Source: Crenothrix polyspora
GTDB taxonomy: Bacteria; Pseudomonadota; Gammaproteobacteria; Methylococcales; Methylomonadaceae
Assembly: GCF_900163755.1 (NCBI RefSeq)
Contig: NZ_FUKI01000126.1
Location: 99,764-163,763 of the forward strand
Direction: 5' to 3'
Length of the DNA stretch: 64,000 nt
The translations under genes were made by a program, and so were the position numbers. Position 1 is the stretch's first letter. The number at the start of each line of letters is the position of its first letter. The notes below the pieces were generated by a model, which was given only the letters and a program-made list of their open reading frames with translations, had not been told where the DNA came from and ran no database searches. Positions 19,770-28,668 of the stretch are shown here, one piece after another.

Positions 19770-19930
19770 GACTTTTAGACAGGGCTATACAGTTAATATC
19801 GGATAAAAAATACTGCTGAAGTAGTAGGTTACCTGCTGTTTGGCAATTCAATATGTGCATCGATTTGATTGTGTTGGATTGAGCAAAGCGTTCAACTTAA
19901 TCTACATTTTGCCCCATCTTCTTGGTAGCC
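19770..19930. repeat. Tandem repeat unit 2 (no MITE)
   Basis: It begins ACTTTTAGACAGGGCTATAC, nearly identical to the start of unit 1, continues through GGATAAAAAA and CCTGCTGTTTGGCAA, and ends at CTACATTTTG. The right half has diverged from unit 1. It preserves the site into which the MITE jumped in unit 1. Confidence 0.65.
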
Positions 19931-20075
19931 ATAGCCAAAAAGCAGTCGAACCATAACCGCACACCGTGCATCTTTCGACCGTTCAGGATGAATGGTGTGC
20001 CTTGTTGCGCGTAGCGCCTTAGATATAAAGTTGGTAGCGAGTACTCAGTCAATATTATTCTGTCGGATGCTATAA

Positions 20076-20108
20076 AGACCTACGAGGTTTTAAAAATCCC
20101 GTAGGTCT
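20076..20108. repeat. Palindrome AGACCTACG...CGTAGGTCT
   Basis: Nine-base perfect arms flank a 15-base AT-rich centre. It could form a hairpin. It lies in the non-coding block between prsT and the export gene, about 600 bases downstream of prsT; it is not followed by a T-run and is not called a terminator. Confidence 0.6.
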
Positions 20109-20151
20109 CACACCGGTCAAAAATATACCCGGCATATCAAAATTGACTAAA

Positions 20152-20280
20152 TACAGCGTTTTCAACTTAGGACAGTTACAGCCACCGTTCGTGCTGAGCT
20201 TGTCGAAGCACGAACGGCACACTTCGACAAGCTCAGTGCGAACGGTTACGCTGTAACTATTGAACTGTGAAAACGCTGTA
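20152..20280 (-). mobile_element. 129-base MITE/REPIN-like element, copy 2 (inverted)
   Basis: This is the reverse complement of the element at 19496-19624 with two mismatches in 129 bases by direct reading. It has the same TACAGCGTTTTCA ends and the same pair of internal REP palindromes. The two copies face each other across about 530 bases. Confidence 0.8.
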
Positions 20281-20344
20281 CTAGGTAATGCAATACGTAA
20301 CGTTAACACGGTGCAGAATATAAATTAAACAGCTTAAAATCCGG

Positions 20345-20407
20345 TTTTTGTTCGTTCTGAGCTTGTTAAGACATGGGTTTGCTTAAATTATTTCGTGCGC
20401 GTTCTGT
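20345..20407. repeat. Decayed half-copy of the 26581-26690 element
   Basis: GAGCTTGTTAAG is followed by TTGCTTAAATTATTTCGTGC and GCGTTCTG, which match the REP core and right arm of the element at 26581-26690. The left arm is absent. It ends about 50 bases before the export gene. Confidence 0.5.
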
Positions 20408-20460
20408 GTTTATTGTGTGGCCAAGTAAAATAGCATATTCAAATAATTGAGGTATTTTTG

Positions 20461-21183
20461 GTGAGTTTTTTTAAAAAAATAAAATGGCTATTACTTTTTT
20501 TAGCAACCTTGTCGCTTGGCGGATGCGGCGGCTATCCGCTGTTAAGCGAGGAAGAAGATGCTGTTATTCCCAGCGATTACACTTATATTATTGGCCCTGG
20601 TGATAATGTTAATATTTTCGTTTGGGGTAATCCTGATATTTCCACCACAGCAATAGTAAGACCGGATGGCAAAATTACTATCCCGCTGGCAGAAGATTTA
20701 TTGGCGAGCGGTAAAACACCGTCTCAGCTGGCGCGGGTCATGGAAAAACAACTGTCTAAATATGTACGTGATCCTCAAGTGGTTATTATGGTCAGTGGTT
20801 TTGAAGGGGTTTATTCTCAGCAAGTGAGAATTATTGGTCAATTAAGTGGCGGCAGTGGCGCATCAGGAAATGGCGGATCAGGCGCTCTTGGTATCGGTGC
20901 TAGCAATGGTTTTTCTGGCGGAGGTTTTGGCGGTGGTGGTAGTGGCTTTTCTGCACGCACATTTCCTTATAAAAAGGATATGACTTTATTGGATTTAATG
21001 ATACAAGTCGGTGGGTTAGGGCAATACGCCGATGGTAATAAAGCAAATATTATTCGTAATATTGACGGTGAGCCACAGCATTTTGGTATCAGGATAGATG
21101 ATTTGATTGATAACGCTGATTTATCTGCCAATGTAAAAATCTTACCCGGCGACATTATTATTATTCCGGAAGCATTTTTTTAA
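20461..21183 (+). CDS. XrtA/PEP-CTERM system exopolysaccharide export lipoprotein (Wza-like)
   Basis: A 240-residue outer-membrane export protein of the polysaccharide export family (Wza/TIGR03027 type). It has a lipoprotein signal ending LSLGGC (Cys22), a poly-export domain starting YIIGPGDNVNIFVWGNPD, then a SLBB-like domain interrupted by a Gly/Ser-rich stretch (about residues 130-165). I prefer GTG 20461, eight bases after GAGG, over TTG 20458. It is first in a tight co-directional run to 29856 and would export the polymer across the outer membrane. Confidence 0.9.
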   Translation: MSFFKKIKWLLLFLATLSLGGCGGYPLLSEEEDAVIPSDYTYIIGPGDNVNIFVWGNPDISTTAIVRPDGKITIPLAEDLLASGKTPSQLARVMEKQLSKYVRDPQVVIMVSGFEGVYSQQVRIIGQLSGGSGASGNGGSGALGIGASNGFSGGGFGGGGSGFSARTFPYKKDMTLLDLMIQVGGLGQYADGNKANIIRNIDGEPQHFGIRIDDLIDNADLSANVKILPGDIIIIPEAFF

Positions 21184-21231
21184 CAGCTAAGTCAGACATT
21201 AATAAGGTGTTAAGCAGGGCAGTAAAATAAT

Positions 21232-22821
21232 ATGCAAGAGCAGATTTCTGAGATTATCTATTACGTAAAAGGCACGTTACGCTATAAATGGCATGGTATT
21301 GTTATTGCTTGGGTGGTGTGTTTAATTGGTTGGGTATTTGTATTGGCAATGCCTAATAAATACACTTCTGAGGCCAAAGTGCATGTTGAAACACGGACTA
21401 TGTTACAGCCTTTGTTGCAAGGAATGACTATTCAGTCAGATATACGTGGTTTGTTGCGGGTAATGCAATCTTTAATGTTTACGCAATCTAATCTTGATGA
21501 AATTATTAAACTGTCAGATTTGGGGAAAACTGTTCAGAATGAAACAGAACGACAAGCGATGATGACACGCTTGAAAAAAGACATTCAAATTAATGGCGGT
21601 GCCGATGAGATTTTTATTATTAAATACGAAGCCCGTGAAGCCGAGATGGCTAGAAATGTGGTGCAAGCGGTATTAACGGTTTTTTCTGAGCAAACCCATA
21701 AATCTACTTTGGTAGGCGCTGATTCGGCGAAAAAATTTATTGATGTGCAAATAAGTGATTATGAAACACGCTTAAGAAATGCCGAAAAAGCCAGAGAAAA
21801 TTTTAAACGTACTAATTTTGGGCTATTGCCTGGCGAAGGTAATGATCAAATTGCTCAAGTGCAAACCACGGCGGGTATGTTAGCCGATGCCAAAATGAAA
21901 CTGAATGAAACTTTATCGCGTAAAGAAGTGTTGCTTGCTCAGTTGAAGGAAATTAAAGAATCTGATGAAGAATGGGGTGTCACTGATTTACAACAGCAAG
22001 AGCAAAATTTATCGGAAGAAGATACCACTATTCAGGTATTAAAAATTCGTAAAAAAGAATTGTTAGTACGCTATACCGAAAGGCATCCAGAAATTGTATC
22101 CATTAATAAAGCTATCGCGGAAATGAAGCAACGTAAAAAAGACACGGTGCAGGTTGAGCAGAAAGCAGATGATGCGTTAATTAAGCCCAGTGTGATGGCA
22201 AATCCGTATATACAAACAATCAAGGTAGCGTTGAACGAAGCAGAGGCCGATGTAGCTTCGGCGCAATCTCGCGTTACTGAGTTGCAACAACGTGCTGATA
22301 AAATAGGCACGGAGTTGAATTCTCGGTTGACTGTGGAAACCGAGTTGAAAAACTTGAATCGTGATTATGATGCTATTAAAAGCACTTATGACAAGTTACT
22401 TGAAAGCAGGGAGCAAGCCAAGATGTCTGAAAAAGTTGATAATCAGGCTGAGGCGTTGAAATTTAGAATTGCCGATGCACCCAATAAACCGCTGGCTGCG
22501 TCTTCGCCAAACCGACCGTTATTATTTTCAATTGTTTTGGTAGGTGGCGGTTTGTGTGGCTTTGGTTTAGCGTTGGCTTTGTATTTTATCAGACCTACGG
22601 TTATGTCTACCTTGCAGTTACGGCAGCTAACAGGACTGCCTGTGCTAGGTAGCGTGTCTTTAAAAGTGACTGAGGATAAAGTGCAAAAGAATAAAAAAGA
22701 TCGCTTGCGTTACAGTTTTGCTGGTGTAGGGTTACTGGTTATTTATGTTGGTTTTATGGCGCTTGAGTTGATGGGTGTTAGGTTTTTCAGCCTTTCTAAA
22801 TTATTACAAAGCATTACTTGA
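21232..22821 (+). CDS. Polysaccharide chain-length determinant (Wzz/GumC-like)
   Basis: A 529-residue inner-membrane protein. It has a membrane helix near residues 18-40, a long periplasmic coiled-coil region (about 180-410), then a second helix pair near 430-450 and 485-505. The N-terminal Wzz signature and length fit TIGR03007, the chain-length protein of XrtA loci. It sets polymer length and partners with the tyrosine kinase that follows 20 bases later. Confidence 0.9.
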   Translation: MQEQISEIIYYVKGTLRYKWHGIVIAWVVCLIGWVFVLAMPNKYTSEAKVHVETRTMLQPLLQGMTIQSDIRGLLRVMQSLMFTQSNLDEIIKLSDLGKTVQNETERQAMMTRLKKDIQINGGADEIFIIKYEAREAEMARNVVQAVLTVFSEQTHKSTLVGADSAKKFIDVQISDYETRLRNAEKARENFKRTNFGLLPGEGNDQIAQVQTTAGMLADAKMKLNETLSRKEVLLAQLKEIKESDEEWGVTDLQQQEQNLSEEDTTIQVLKIRKKELLVRYTERHPEIVSINKAIAEMKQRKKDTVQVEQKADDALIKPSVMANPYIQTIKVALNEAEADVASAQSRVTELQQRADKIGTELNSRLTVETELKNLNRDYDAIKSTYDKLLESREQAKMSEKVDNQAEALKFRIADAPNKPLAASSPNRPLLFSIVLVGGGLCGFGLALALYFIRPTVMSTLQLRQLTGLPVLGSVSLKVTEDKVQKNKKDRLRYSFAGVGLLVIYVGFMALELMGVRFFSLSKLLQSIT

Positions 22822-22841
22822 TATTTCTGTAGAGGCATACG

Positions 22842-23750
22842 ATGAGTATTATTGAAAAAGCATTAAATAAAGCCAAAACTCAAGAGCAAGAAACTAATAG
22901 CGCTACTAATTTTTCTAATACTGCATTTAAAAATACAGATCGAGTGCGTTCAATCAGTCCCGCGATACCGCTATTTTCGGGTAATGACTATGAAAAAACC
23001 CGACATGATTTTGAGCCTGCTGAAACCGTAGAAATTGATTGGCAGCGTTTGGCGAGTATGGGTTTTGTGACACCGGATGATGTTAATACACAAACCATAG
23101 AGGAGTACCGTAATATTAAAAGACCGCTGGTCAGTAACGCCTTTGGCAAAGGCAGTTTAGGTATAGAGCGGTCTAATTTGATTTTAGTGACCAGCAGCGT
23201 GCCAGGAGAAGGGAAAACATTTACCGCCATTAATCTGGCATTGAGTATCGCTAATGAGCGAGATAAAAATGTTTTATTGATTGATGCTGATGTCGCGAGG
23301 CCGTCAGTTTCAAAAACGTTAGGTATTAAATCGTCGCCGGGCTTGATTGAATATTTAGAATCGACAGATATTGATTTTGTTGATGTTATTTTGGCAACCA
23401 ATATGCCTGGGCTGAGTGTGGTGCCGGCCGGTAAGAAGCATAAATATTCCACCGAATTACTGTCTAGCAATAAAATGGGTGTGTTGGCTCAGGAGTTAAG
23501 CACTCGATATCCCAACAGAATAGTGATTTTTGACTCACCGCCTTTGCTGGCCGCCACGCAAGGTGAAATATTAGCAAAATTGGTAGGGCAGGTGGTTTTA
23601 GTTATTGAAGCGGAATCTACCTTGCAAAGTATGGTGATGGAAGCGGTTGCTAAGTTAGCGCCGTGTGACGTTGTGTTGACGGTTTTTAATAAATCTCAAA
23701 ACACCGGAATGGACGGCAGTTATTACGGTTATGGACAGTATGCGCATTAA
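22842..23750 (+). CDS. Exopolysaccharide tyrosine kinase (BY-kinase, CpsD/CapB-like)
   Basis: A 302-residue bacterial tyrosine kinase. Walker A lies at about residues 118-126 (SSVPGEGKT), Walker A' at 148-150 (LLIDAD) and Walker B in VIFDSPP. The C-terminus carries a tyrosine cluster (SYYGYGQY), the usual autophosphorylation site. It matches the TIGR03018 type of the XrtA locus. It acts in the cytoplasm with the chain-length protein to control polymerisation. Confidence 0.92.
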   Translation: MSIIEKALNKAKTQEQETNSATNFSNTAFKNTDRVRSISPAIPLFSGNDYEKTRHDFEPAETVEIDWQRLASMGFVTPDDVNTQTIEEYRNIKRPLVSNAFGKGSLGIERSNLILVTSSVPGEGKTFTAINLALSIANERDKNVLLIDADVARPSVSKTLGIKSSPGLIEYLESTDIDFVDVILATNMPGLSVVPAGKKHKYSTELLSSNKMGVLAQELSTRYPNRIVIFDSPPLLAATQGEILAKLVGQVVLVIEAESTLQSMVMEAVAKLAPCDVVLTVFNKSQNTGMDGSYYGYGQYAH

Positions 23751-23816
23751 TACCATGCGTCTGTTGTTTGCGTCCGCATGATAGGCGCATTTTAATTTAT
23801 GGGGTATCAGTGAGTA

Positions 23817-25487
23817 ATGTACGTACAGTGTTTTGATTTCAGCTGGCGCAAACGAGGCGAATTCAGTTTGTCAAATACACCCGTACGATTTGTTAATTCA
23901 TGGCGTAATCAGACAATTCGCGATAACCTTCAGCGCCAATGGATTAAGTCTGGTGTGTTTAGACTGTTGTATTGGGGCGGCATTCAGGTATTAGTGTTTT
24001 TGTACAGCGATCAAAGTTGGGCGAAAAATTGGCATGTAGTGCCCAGTCTTCAATGGCAAGAAATTTACTCCGATAATATTAATCTGGCGGCATCGGGTAA
24101 AGCTAAAAATGGATTTGTTACCCAGTTAAGTCCGGCGGCTAATATTATTTGGCAGGTAGGTAAATCTAGCCTTAACCTCAGATATAACATGCAAAATTTG
24201 TACAATGCCCACGGTGATGGTGATTATAGTTTAGCGCATCAATTACAGTTTTCTGCGCATAATGTACTGCTGAAAAATCGTTTTTTTGTGGATTCCAGAG
24301 CATCAATAGGTCAGCAAAATATCAGTAATACCCGTTTGATAGCAGACAATATATCCGGTAATAAAGATGATACGACAACTATGCGTTCTTTTGGTGTGTC
24401 ACCGACGTGGCTAGTGCATTTGGGTAATTATGTTAATGGCAGTGTACGGGTTAATGCCGATACCTTTTCTTCGGGCGCGACAACGCTGTCCAATTCTGAA
24501 ACTGTGGCTGAAATGATTCAGCTTAACAGCGGCAGTCAATTTAAACGTTTACAGTGGTCGGCAGGTTTTAATAATTCTAAGGCCTATCGTACAGACGGTG
24601 AAGATGTTGCTTTTCAAAGCTCCAGCGTGAGTGTGAGAACGCATATCCATAAAAAATTCAGTCTCTTTGCAACAGTGGGACACAGTGCTAATGCTTTTAA
24701 TGCCGCAGCTAACGTGGGTAGGCATAATAATGGTTTTTTTTATACACTAGGCGGTCGCTGGAGTCCGAGTCGTTATTATTGGTTAGAGGCAGGCGCTGGT
24801 AATAATAGTTATGCTACGGTTAATATTATGCCGATGAAACGTTTGAGCTGGTTGACGACAGTAAAATGCAATGCGATAGGCTTAAACACCGGCACAACCT
24901 GGCAAACGGCTTTAAATTATCGGACACGTAATGCGAGTTGGACGTTAACACATGACAATGATACAACGACAGTTCAGGATATTTTTACCACGCAGAACGC
25001 TGCGCTGGTTAAAGTAAATTCGCCTGCTATTCAGTTAGGAGCTATGCCAGTCAATATATCAATTAGTAGTCCATCGGCAATTGATGGGGTTGTTGAAAGA
25101 GCAAGCTGGAATCTTTCCGCAGTATTTTTTACTGGTAAAAGTACTGTTTCAGTTCATGGCTTTAATCAAGATCGGACTTTTCAAGCCAGTAAAAATAATG
25201 CCCCTAGCACGGAACGTGTTAGAGGTGTTAACGCCACCTGGCAGTGGCAATTTGCCAGAAAAACCAGTGCTTATCTGAGTCCAGAGTGGCAGCAGATTGA
25301 TAGATACAGTGCTAAAAATACCTCATCGCATGACAATCGCTATGATTTTGCTATTGGCTTAAACCAGGCAATTACTCAGCGGGTGAGTGCGCAGTTAGAA
25401 TTTAGACACGTAACGCAAACGTCAGATTTATTAAGTAATGATTATCAAGAAAACCGCGCGACAGCCAATTTATTTATGAGATTTTAA
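23817..25487 (+). CDS. PEP-CTERM system-associated outer-membrane beta-barrel protein (TIGR03016-like)
   Basis: A 556-residue protein with a hydrophobic export segment near residues 50-70 (after a long basic N-terminus), then alternating beta strands typical of a barrel, ending in a terminal aromatic (LFMRF). Position and length fit the TIGR03016 family found in XrtA exopolysaccharide loci. The start is uncertain: ATG 23817 has only a weak GTGAG site. It probably forms an outer-membrane pore for the polymer, which is inference. The stop is 2 bases before the ATPase start. Confidence 0.8.
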   Translation: MYVQCFDFSWRKRGEFSLSNTPVRFVNSWRNQTIRDNLQRQWIKSGVFRLLYWGGIQVLVFLYSDQSWAKNWHVVPSLQWQEIYSDNINLAASGKAKNGFVTQLSPAANIIWQVGKSSLNLRYNMQNLYNAHGDGDYSLAHQLQFSAHNVLLKNRFFVDSRASIGQQNISNTRLIADNISGNKDDTTTMRSFGVSPTWLVHLGNYVNGSVRVNADTFSSGATTLSNSETVAEMIQLNSGSQFKRLQWSAGFNNSKAYRTDGEDVAFQSSSVSVRTHIHKKFSLFATVGHSANAFNAAANVGRHNNGFFYTLGGRWSPSRYYWLEAGAGNNSYATVNIMPMKRLSWLTTVKCNAIGLNTGTTWQTALNYRTRNASWTLTHDNDTTTVQDIFTTQNAALVKVNSPAIQLGAMPVNISISSPSAIDGVVERASWNLSAVFFTGKSTVSVHGFNQDRTFQASKNNAPSTERVRGVNATWQWQFARKTSAYLSPEWQQIDRYSAKNTSSHDNRYDFAIGLNQAITQRVSAQLEFRHVTQTSDLLSNDYQENRATANLFMRF

Positions 25488-25489
25488 TT

Positions 25490-26521
25490 ATGTATGATGG
25501 TTTTTATAACCTCAGTAAAAAACCTTTTCAGTTAAATGCTGACAGTGATTTCTTTTTTAACAGCGTTGTACACAAACGCGCCTTAGCTTATATGCGTTAT
25601 GGATTGACGCAAGGTGAGGGTTTTGTGGTGGTTACCGGAAAGCCCGGTACCGGTAAAACGATGTTAGTTAAAGAGCTGGTCAACAGTTTAAACAGCAATG
25701 ATATTACTATTGGTATCATGGTGTCGTCGCAAGTAGGGGCGGATGATTTACTTAAAATTATTTCAGCAACTTTTGGTTTGCCTTACGATGGCGAAGATAA
25801 AGCGACTTTATTGACACGTATTGAACGGTTTTTTATTCAGCAGGCGGTTGATGGCAAAAGGGTGCTCATGATTGTTGATGAGGCGCAAAATTTGCCGAAA
25901 GATTCGCTGGAAGAATTGCGTATGTTGTCTAACTTTGAAATGTCTGGTAAAGCTTTATTTCAGACCTTTTTGATTGGCCAGTTACAATTGGGTGAAACTT
26001 TGTTTTTACCCGAAATGGAACAGTTAAGACAACGTATTGTGGCTACTTTTCAGCTAAAACCACTGGAAGAAGAAGAAACCAAAAACTATATTTTGTTTCG
26101 TCTTGAAAAAGCCGGTTGGCAACAAACCCCCCAATTTGATGATGATGTTTTTAATGCGATTTGTACTTACACACAAGGTATTCCAAGACGTATTAATACC
26201 TTGTGTGATCGGGTTTTGTTGTTTGGCTATCTGGATGAATTATCGGTTATTAGTCTTAGTGCGGTTAATAAAGTCATTGCCGATATTGAAGAAGAGGCAT
26301 CTATTGTCACTGATGAATTTCATGATGTCGTGGCGTTGTCAACATCCTCGAATATTAATTATTCGGATACACTGTCTCCGCAGATGGAAGAACGTATCGC
26401 TGTGTTAGAAAGAACCGTTGCCAATTTACGGACGATTTTGAGTAAAGAGCGCGTGCTTTTGCGTAAAGCCATTCTTATTCAGTTGGATATGGATGGCGCA
26501 TATGATGATTTGAGTGAGTAA
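25490..26521 (+). CDS. XrtA/PEP-CTERM system AAA ATPase (ExeA/GspA-like)
   Basis: A 343-residue cytoplasmic AAA ATPase. The N-terminus MYDGFYNLSKKPFQL is the family hallmark, with Walker A near residues 50-57 (GKPGTGKT), Walker B near 125-131 (VLMIVDEAQ) and an arginine-rich sensor region ending RINTLCDR. It resembles TIGR03015, a putative secretion ATPase of this locus. A short C-terminal coiled coil follows (about 295-330). It lies 2 bases after the barrel gene. Confidence 0.9.
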   Translation: MYDGFYNLSKKPFQLNADSDFFFNSVVHKRALAYMRYGLTQGEGFVVVTGKPGTGKTMLVKELVNSLNSNDITIGIMVSSQVGADDLLKIISATFGLPYDGEDKATLLTRIERFFIQQAVDGKRVLMIVDEAQNLPKDSLEELRMLSNFEMSGKALFQTFLIGQLQLGETLFLPEMEQLRQRIVATFQLKPLEEEETKNYILFRLEKAGWQQTPQFDDDVFNAICTYTQGIPRRINTLCDRVLLFGYLDELSVISLSAVNKVIADIEEEASIVTDEFHDVVALSTSSNINYSDTLSPQMEERIAVLERTVANLRTILSKERVLLRKAILIQLDMDGAYDDLSE

Positions 26522-26580
26522 TATTGTGTCAGATCGGCTAGGTTTTAACATAAACAGATCTGATTTTACGGGATTTACGT

Positions 26581-26690
26581 GCTTAGGAACGTGCATGAAA
26601 TAACTTGAACAATTTAAACGCCACCACCGTTCGTGCTGAGCCTGTCGAAGCATGAACTTGCTCAAGTTATTTCGTGCGCGTTCCTTAAGC
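26581..26690. repeat. Inverted-repeat element carrying a REP palindrome (MITE-like)
   Basis: Arms of about 32 bases at 26581-26612 and 26658-26690 are near-perfect inverted copies (GGAACGTGCATGAAATAACT, with the right arm reading as its complement). The interior has the GTGCTGAGCCTGTCGAAGCA core shared with the 129-base elements at 19496 and 20152. It fills the gap between the ATPase and deacetylase genes and may act as a transcription terminator or mRNA processing site. Confidence 0.7.
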
Positions 26691-26738
26691 TAAATAAAAA
26701 TACTGCAAAACACCTCGTAACGCTGGAGTAAAACCGCA

Positions 26739-27572
26739 GTGCATAAAATAAATGCCATGACAGTTGATGTTGAAGATTATTTTCAGGTGGCGGCGCTTGA
26801 GCCGTATATTGAAAAAGCATACTGGGATAGCTTGCCGCATCGGGTGGAGCGCAATACCCATAGAATTTTGGATTTGTTTGCCAGCCGGCAGATAAAAGCC
26901 ACGTTTTTTACTTTAGGTTGGGTGGCTGAGCGTTACCCTGCGTTGATTAAGCGCATTGTTGTTGAAGGCCACGAATTAGCCTGTCATGGTTACGCACATC
27001 AGCGGGTGACCGAGTTAAGCCCTGCACAATTTCGTGCCGACATCAGTAAGGCGAAAAAAATTCTGCAAGACATAGGCGGCATACAGGTTAAAGGTTACCG
27101 TGCGCCGACCTATTCCATTGGCGCAAAAAACTTGTGGGCGCTGGATGTATTGTTAGAGGAAGGTTTTAAATACAGCTCCAGTATTTATCCTGTCAAACAT
27201 GATTTATATGGGATGCCAGAAGCGCCGCGCTTTATGTTTGAACCGATAGCCAATCACGATTTTAAGGAAATTCCTATTACTACCTTAAAGCTAGGCCATA
27301 AAAACTGGCCGTGCGGTGGCGGTGGTTTTTTTAGGTTCTACCCATACGCCTTGTCAAAATGGGCGTTTCAACAAGTGAATGACAAAGATCAGCAAGCGGG
27401 GGTTTTTTATTTTCATCCGTGGGAGATTGATCCAAAGCAGCCTAAACAACAAGGCTTAAGTCTTAAAGCCAAAACCCGACATTATCTTAACTTGCATAAA
27501 ATGGAAGCACGGATTAGCCGTTTGCTGACCGATTTTCAGTGGGATACGATGGAAAAAGTTTTTTTAAAATAA
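26739..27572 (+). CDS. XrtA locus polysaccharide deacetylase (NodB family, TIGR03006-like)
   Basis: A 277-residue carbohydrate esterase family 4 protein. The catalytic region has TVDVEDYFQ near residues 8-16 (Asp10, Asp13 as base and metal ligand), the zinc histidines in ELACHGYAHQ, and YRAPTYSI. The C-terminal DUF3473 region contains GGGGFFRFYP and FHPWEID. It probably removes acetyl groups from the exopolysaccharide. GTG 26739 has GGAG upstream; ATG 26757 is an alternative. Confidence 0.9.
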   Translation: MHKINAMTVDVEDYFQVAALEPYIEKAYWDSLPHRVERNTHRILDLFASRQIKATFFTLGWVAERYPALIKRIVVEGHELACHGYAHQRVTELSPAQFRADISKAKKILQDIGGIQVKGYRAPTYSIGAKNLWALDVLLEEGFKYSSSIYPVKHDLYGMPEAPRFMFEPIANHDFKEIPITTLKLGHKNWPCGGGGFFRFYPYALSKWAFQQVNDKDQQAGVFYFHPWEIDPKQPKQQGLSLKAKTRHYLNLHKMEARISRLLTDFQWDTMEKVFLK

Positions 27573-27608
27573 GTTTTAAAACGAAGGCACTGACAGGGAT
27601 TGCTAACT

Positions 27609-28628
27609 ATGATTAAAACATTGGATGTCTCCCAGTACGCGCGTTGGGATGCGTTTGTTGATAACACCAAAGAGGCTAGTTTTTTTCACCTGGCCGGCTG
27701 GCAACAAGTGATTGAACGTGCTTTTGGCCACAAAACCTATTTTCTATATACCGAACACGACGGTGAAATTACTGGGATTTTGCCGTTAGTGCATGTAAAT
27801 AGTCGGTTGTTTGGTAATCAGTTAGTATCAACGTCGTTTTGTGTGTATGGCGGGATTGTTGCTACCAATGAACAGGCTTATGCGGCTTTGGATCAACACG
27901 CTTGTCGCTTGGCGGAACGGTTGGGGGTAGATTATTTGGAAATGCGTAATCAAGTGCAAAAAAACCCAGAGCGCCCACACAAAGATCTGTATGTTACTTT
28001 TAAAAAAACGTTGGATGCCGATAATGAGAAAAATAGGTTGGCAATTCCTAGAAAGCAACGGGCGATGGTGCGAAAAGCCATTGATGCTGGGCTTAACAGT
28101 ACGCTGGATGTGACTGTTGACAGAATGTATCAGGCCTATTCAGAAAGTGTTCGCAATTTAGGCACGCCGGTATTCCCCAAAAAATATTTCCAACTTTTAA
28201 AACAGGTATTTGGCGAGCAATGCGAAGTGCTAACGGTTGAGTTAAATGGCCAGTTGGTGGCCAGTGTAATGAGTTTCTATTTTAAAGACCAAGTGTTGCC
28301 TTATTATGGTGGCGGTACGGCATTGGCGCGGGAGTTAAAAGGCAATGATTTTATGTACTGGGAAGTGATGCGCCGTGCGGTAGACAAAGGTATTAAGGTG
28401 TTTGATTTTGGTCGCAGCAAAATAGGCACTGGCTCGTACAGCTTTAAGAAAAATTGGGGATTTGTAGCGCAGCCGCTGTTTTATGAATTTTATCTGGTGA
28501 AAGCTAAAATCTTGCCGGATATTAATCCATTAAATCCTAAATATAAGGTATTTATTGCCGTCTGGAAGCGCTTGCCGTTGCCGGTTAGCCAGTTGCTGGG
28601 GCCATTTTTGTCCAAGGATTTGGGCTAA
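27609..28628 (+). CDS. FemAB-like protein of the XrtA/PEP-CTERM locus (TIGR03019-like)
   Basis: A 339-residue protein of the GNAT-like FemAB/peptidoglycan bridge acyltransferase group. Visible motifs are FFHLAGWQQVIERAFGH near the N-terminus and FDFGRSKIGTGSYSFKKNWGF near the C-terminus, both split by other conserved residues. FemAB enzymes transfer aminoacyl groups; in XrtA loci the substrate is unknown. I chose ATG 27609 after CAGGGA rather than TTG 27600. It follows the deacetylase by 36 bases. Confidence 0.88.
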   Translation: MIKTLDVSQYARWDAFVDNTKEASFFHLAGWQQVIERAFGHKTYFLYTEHDGEITGILPLVHVNSRLFGNQLVSTSFCVYGGIVATNEQAYAALDQHACRLAERLGVDYLEMRNQVQKNPERPHKDLYVTFKKTLDADNEKNRLAIPRKQRAMVRKAIDAGLNSTLDVTVDRMYQAYSESVRNLGTPVFPKKYFQLLKQVFGEQCEVLTVELNGQLVASVMSFYFKDQVLPYYGGGTALARELKGNDFMYWEVMRRAVDKGIKVFDFGRSKIGTGSYSFKKNWGFVAQPLFYEFYLVKAKILPDINPLNPKYKVFIAVWKRLPLPVSQLLGPFLSKDLG

Positions 28629-28668
28629 TGATCTGTCATTTTGTGTGCGGTTTATCAAATATTTCCTG

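Noticed and set aside
19520..20309. Small minus-strand frames of 70-79 codons in the repeat region
   Set aside because: They run through the palindromic MITE sequences and read the repeats, not a conserved protein.
19473..20457. CRISPR array
   Set aside because: The repeats are palindromic, of different lengths and not regularly spaced; no cas genes are present.
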